Source of the DNA: Saxidomus purpurata
Taxonomy: Eukaryota; Mollusca; Bivalvia; Venerida; Veneridae
Direction: 5' to 3'
Assembly: GCA_022818135.1 (NCBI GenBank)
Contig: JAFMSR010000006.1
Span: forward strand, 38,958,038-39,022,037
DNA: 64,000 nt
Shown here: piece by piece, positions 63,501-64,000 of the stretch
How the letters are laid out: each line of letters begins with the position of its first letter
How positions within the stretch are numbered: position 1 is the first letter of the stretch
Notes under the pieces: model-generated
The model's input: only the letters and a program-made list of their open reading frames with translations
Databases searched by the model: none
What the model was told of the DNA's origin: nothing
Made by a program: the position numbers and the translations under genes

Positions 63501-63904
63501 GTGACATAAAAGCAGCTGTGTAGTGTAGGTTTTATCAATGACGAATGTAAACATTCTGTTTGCATCCATGGTTTTTCATCCATTTATGTGATTATAACTG
63601 AATTCGTTAAGCGCTCAACATGAATGGTATCAATGCAACAGAGGATACATCAGTAGTTTGTGTCTAGTAAAAGATGCAGGACTGTCGGTCTGTGAGACTG
63701 TAGGGATTGTAGAGTTAAGCTACTGTGATACGAGATTGATGGACACTTGTAATATTTCAGGGTGAACCATTTATGGAAAGTTTACGCAACAACAAACCAA
63801 TGTTATATAGTTTAACCATCTCTGGTAGCGCGATCATAGCCCTAGCCAGTGGGCTGATCCCAGAAGCTTCAGAATATTTTGAACTGGTGCAATTACCAGA
63901 TGAA
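42310..63904 (+). CDS. ATP13A1: ATP13A1, P5A-type P-type ATPase of the ER (25 exons, 3' end outside window)
   Basis: Orthologue of human ATP13A1 and yeast Spf1, an ER P5A-ATPase that removes mis-inserted transmembrane segments from the ER membrane and affects Mn and sterol homeostasis. Spliced length here is about 1132 residues; human is about 1200, so one short terminal exon with the last helix is missing at the right edge. Two hydrophobic N-terminal segments (about residues 25-77) are the extra helices of P5 pumps. The actuator TGES is at 305-308, PPELP in M4 at 442-446, the phosphorylated Asp of DKTGTL at 485, KGAPE at 604-608, TGDN at 697-700, and GDGTND at 815-820. All junctions keep phase. 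One junction, after exon 12, lacks a GT donor. Introns carry repeats listed separately. No neighbouring gene shares its promoter region. Confidence 0.97.
42568..44342 (+). other. ATP13A1 intron 1
   Basis: 1.8 kb with no gene or repeat that I can support; short ORFs on both strands are chance. Confidence 0.6.
44343..44432 (+). CDS. ATP13A1: ATP13A1 exon 2
   Basis: Residues 87-116, including [12 protein letters not shown], cytosolic beta-rich N-domain characteristic of P5A pumps. Confidence 0.93.
44629..45737. mobile_element. possible hAT-like insertion in ATP13A1 intron 2
   Basis: The left end cagggttcac and the right end ggaaaccctg form a short imperfect inverted repeat, and both subterminal regions contain repeated ggcgcca/ttggcgaa words. 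No clean 8-bp duplication is visible and no transposase is seen, so this is tentative. Confidence 0.4.
45786..45952 (+). mobile_element. tRNA-derived SINE in intron 2
   Basis: Head tggtggtgcaatggtagtgt (A-box-like), B-box-like ggtttattcc, body with 'tccttgggcaaga' and a tail 'tttcatctggaatgagtctcaagagcgatta'. Same family, opposite strand, as 61660-61845. Confidence 0.65.
46052..46236 (+). CDS. ATP13A1: ATP13A1 exon 3
   Basis: Residues 117-178, with [18 protein letters not shown] and [13 protein letters not shown]. Phase 2 donor gtaagt. Confidence 0.94.
46594..46822 (+). CDS. ATP13A1: ATP13A1 exon 4
   Basis: Residues 178-254: [19 protein letters not shown], helices M1-M2, then the strongly conserved EIRKMGNKP loop leading into the actuator domain. 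Confidence 0.95.
47124..47193 (+). CDS. ATP13A1: ATP13A1 exon 5
   Basis: Residues 255-278: [10 protein letters not shown] and [10 protein letters not shown] of the actuator domain. Phase 1. Confidence 0.94.
48075..48181 (+). CDS. ATP13A1: ATP13A1 exon 6
   Basis: Residues 278-313: [20 protein letters not shown] ending in the dephosphorylation loop TGES (305-308). Confidence 0.95.
48755..48884 (+). CDS. ATP13A1: ATP13A1 exon 7
   Basis: Residues 314-357, including [13 protein letters not shown] of the actuator domain. Confidence 0.94.
49290..49441 (-). mobile_element. tRNA-derived SINE in ATP13A1 intron 7
   Basis: Minus strand begins CTCAATAGCTCAGTGGTAAG (A-box) with CAGGTTCTAATCCC (B-box) about 40 nt on. 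Tail 'tccttcagcaagtcactgaag'. A different head from the other SINEs in the window. Confidence 0.7.
49573..49755 (+). CDS. ATP13A1: ATP13A1 exon 8
   Basis: Residues 357-418: [20 protein letters not shown] then helix M3 ([19 protein letters not shown]). Confidence 0.95.
50610..50747 (+). CDS. ATP13A1: ATP13A1 exon 9
   Basis: Residues 418-464: helix M4 with the P5A signature [11 protein letters not shown] (PPELP at 442-446) in place of the PEGL or PPAVP of other P-ATPases. Confidence 0.96.
51369..51489 (+). CDS. ATP13A1: ATP13A1 exon 10
   Basis: Residues 464-504: [13 protein letters not shown], then [19 protein letters not shown]. Asp485 is the phospho-acceptor. Confidence 0.97.
51996..52147 (+). 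CDS. ATP13A1: ATP13A1 exon 11
   Basis: Residues 504-555: [20 protein letters not shown] and VGDPLEKA of the nucleotide-binding domain. The acceptor is tgttgtag at 51988-51995; an earlier cag at 51976 would break frame. Confidence 0.92.
52559..52734 (+). CDS. ATP13A1: ATP13A1 exon 12
   Basis: Residues 555-613: [15 protein letters not shown] and the nucleotide-site motif [10 protein letters not shown]. The homologous join to exon 13 must fall after CCCATG, but the next bases are atcttt, not gt. Reading on gives a stop at 52753-52755. Confidence 0.88.
52768..52855. repeat. poly-C rich tract with cccccccggggggg
   Basis: Two long C runs and a C7/G6 block within 90 nt of the problematic exon 12 end. 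Low complexity, may mark poor base quality. Confidence 0.85.
53264..53374 (+). CDS. ATP13A1: ATP13A1 exon 13
   Basis: Residues 614-650: [20 protein letters not shown] and [17 protein letters not shown]. Phase 0 at both ends. Confidence 0.95.
53769..53894 (+). CDS. ATP13A1: ATP13A1 exon 14
   Basis: Residues 651-692: [19 protein letters not shown] and EIQNASHH, the hinge into the P domain. Confidence 0.95.
54557..54665 (+). CDS. ATP13A1: ATP13A1 exon 15
   Basis: Residues 693-729: [18 protein letters not shown]. Phase 1 end. Confidence 0.95.
54866..54978 (+). CDS. ATP13A1: ATP13A1 exon 16
   Basis: Residues 729-766: [14 protein letters not shown] and YDLCLTGE. Less conserved P-domain insert. 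Confidence 0.92.
55541..55633 (+). CDS. ATP13A1: ATP13A1 exon 17
   Basis: Residues 767-797, ending [11 protein letters not shown], the conserved lysine-bearing P-domain strand. Confidence 0.95.
55690..55925 (+). mobile_element. possible truncated tRNA-derived SINE in intron 17
   Basis: Head catggtcgaatggttagagt with gttgacttgaaatca resembles a Ser/Leu-type tRNA 5' half with an A-box. The B-box is not clear. Confidence 0.45.
55981..57056 (+). repeat. tandem-unit dispersed repeat in ATP13A1 intron 17
   Basis: A head 'ccaagggtgagcttttctgatgg' with gtccgtc words is followed by six units. The middle ones repeat at about 167-169 bp (cttatataggaaaaacttt at 56501, 56668, 56837). It ends with 'catcttggccctcttgtta'. 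Units share 'gagcttagatatttggcatg'. Same family as 37290-38690 but far more homogeneous. Confidence 0.85.
57383..57479 (+). CDS. ATP13A1: ATP13A1 exon 18
   Basis: Residues 798-830: [20 protein letters not shown], the Mg-binding GDGTND loop (815-820). Confidence 0.97.
57891..57952 (+). CDS. ATP13A1: ATP13A1 exon 19
   Basis: Residues 830-850: [20 protein letters not shown], start of the P5A-specific cytosolic linker before M5. Confidence 0.93.
58205..59195 (+). repeat. 30-bp minisatellite in ATP13A1 intron 19
   Basis: About 33 units of ttaggataagtaattatagt plus gaaaacaact. The left half is mostly the 'gtgaaaac' variant, the right half the 'gtataaac' variant with ttacag or ttttag before it. 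Because 30 is divisible by 3 the array is open in several frames; those proteins are spurious. It ends about 20 nt before exon 20. Confidence 0.97.
59214..59351 (+). CDS. ATP13A1: ATP13A1 exon 20
   Basis: Residues 851-896: poorly conserved, basic Gly/Arg-rich linker ([18 protein letters not shown]). Called from phase, splice sites and position. Confidence 0.85.
59825..59942 (+). CDS. ATP13A1: ATP13A1 exon 21
   Basis: Residues 897-936: [20 protein letters not shown], a conserved P5A stretch. Phase 1 end at gtaagttg (59943), the first member of the repeat array that follows. Confidence 0.95.
59926..60640 (+). repeat. 97-bp tandem array that copies the exon 21 end and its 5' splice site
   Basis: The unit contains ctctaccatactgtgtagta plus agttg, identical to the last 17 exon nucleotides and donor. 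Intact copies of the donor start at 60040, 60137, 60233, 60330, 60427 and 60524, at steps of 97 (once 96). Each unit also holds a decayed half-copy (accatactttgtggtagttg). A degenerate copy ends the array near 60620. Confidence 0.95.
60995..61191 (+). CDS. ATP13A1: ATP13A1 exon 22
   Basis: Residues 936-1001: [21 protein letters not shown]5-M6 with [16 protein letters not shown], then [19 protein letters not shown]. Confidence 0.97.
61660..61845 (-). mobile_element. tRNA-derived SINE in intron 22
   Basis: Minus strand head gtggagcagccctggtgcag plus 'aggtactgcattcacctcagg', B-box-like ggggtcgatttcc, a (CT)n run, and a tail 'ttccatctggagcctcaagagtgatta' shared with 45786-45952. Confidence 0.65.
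62076..62215 (+). CDS. ATP13A1: ATP13A1 exon 23
   Basis: Residues 1002-1048: [19 protein letters not shown], then a helix ([16 protein letters not shown]) and QEAQILDP. Phase 2. The acceptor at 62071-62075 is preferred over the cag at 62055. Confidence 0.95.
62440..62690 (+). repeat. dispersed repeat, copy B (ATP13A1 intron 23)
   Basis: Aligns by eye to 2640-2890; see that entry. Confidence 0.7.
63261..63369 (+). CDS. ATP13A1: ATP13A1 exon 24
   Basis: Residues 1048-1084: [20 protein letters not shown] and TFAVNYK. Confidence 0.95.
63761..63904 (+). CDS. ATP13A1: ATP13A1 exon 25 (last in window)
   Basis: Residues 1085-1132: [18 protein letters not shown], helix, then [11 protein letters not shown] at a gtaagt donor. 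A final exon for the last helix is expected to the right of position 64000. Confidence 0.94.
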
Positions 63905-64000
63905 GTAAGTCCTTCTTTCTGTTTTATAGGATTTTGTTAGATTGGTGATATTTACATTCCGTTGTCTCACTCCCGAATAGTGGTATGGTTTTTGCGAGTT

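Noticed and set aside
1..64000. CRISPR array, bacterial operon or phage-like system
   Set aside because: The window is clearly animal DNA with spliced genes; the tandem arrays have no spacer-repeat structure.

Overview
The window is animal nuclear DNA: split genes with GT-AG introns, AT-rich intergenic sequence, tRNA-derived SINEs, LINE and DIRS-like relics and many tandem repeats. The repeat repertoire (tandem blocks ending in 'ggggcataaa' or 'catcttggccctcttgtt', tRNA-headed SINEs) suggests a bivalve mollusc. That is an inference from repeat style; no marker gene fixes the species.

Right third (42.3-64 kb, + strand): one large recognisable gene, ATP13A1, the P5A-type P-type ATPase of the endoplasmic reticulum (yeast Spf1 orthologue). 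I could place 25 coding exons (about 1132 residues). Reading phase is kept at every junction and all P-ATPase motifs are present (TGES, PPELP, DKTGTL, KGAPE, TGDN, GDGTND). The last short exon lies beyond the window. Its introns hold SINEs, a 30-bp minisatellite, a 97-bp array that duplicates a 5' splice site, and a 1.1-kb tandem-repeat element. The boundary of exon 12 lacks a GT donor.

Left half (1.7-39 kb): a dispersed cluster of small, apparently undescribed genes missed by simple ORF calling because they are split. Four loci (about 1.7 kb on +; 15.2, 24.0 and 34.0 kb on -) share one architecture. At three of them a TATA-driven 5'UTR exon is visible. A coding exon follows, with a signal peptide and a short Gly/Tyr-rich segment that always ends in phase 1. 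Then comes a separate exon for one transmembrane helix (often starting L-A-L-I-G) plus a short variable tail. Two loci carry several such helix/tail exons in tandem (three at 13.2-14.4 kb, four at 32.4-33.2 kb), each with its own stop codon. One signal/Gly-Tyr module could therefore be joined to a choice of membrane anchors and tails. A broken helix exon remains at 39.1 kb. This cluster is my best candidate for a new system.

The rest is intergenic or mobile: a 2.6-kb element with perfect 70-bp terminal inverted repeats (6.9-9.5 kb), a DIRS-like reverse-transcriptase relic (10.4-10.9 kb), two decayed LINEs (18.2-19.9 and 25.8-28.2 kb, the second split by a nested repeat), TA-flanked MITEs, microsatellites, and homopolymer A/C tracts that may be assembly artefacts.
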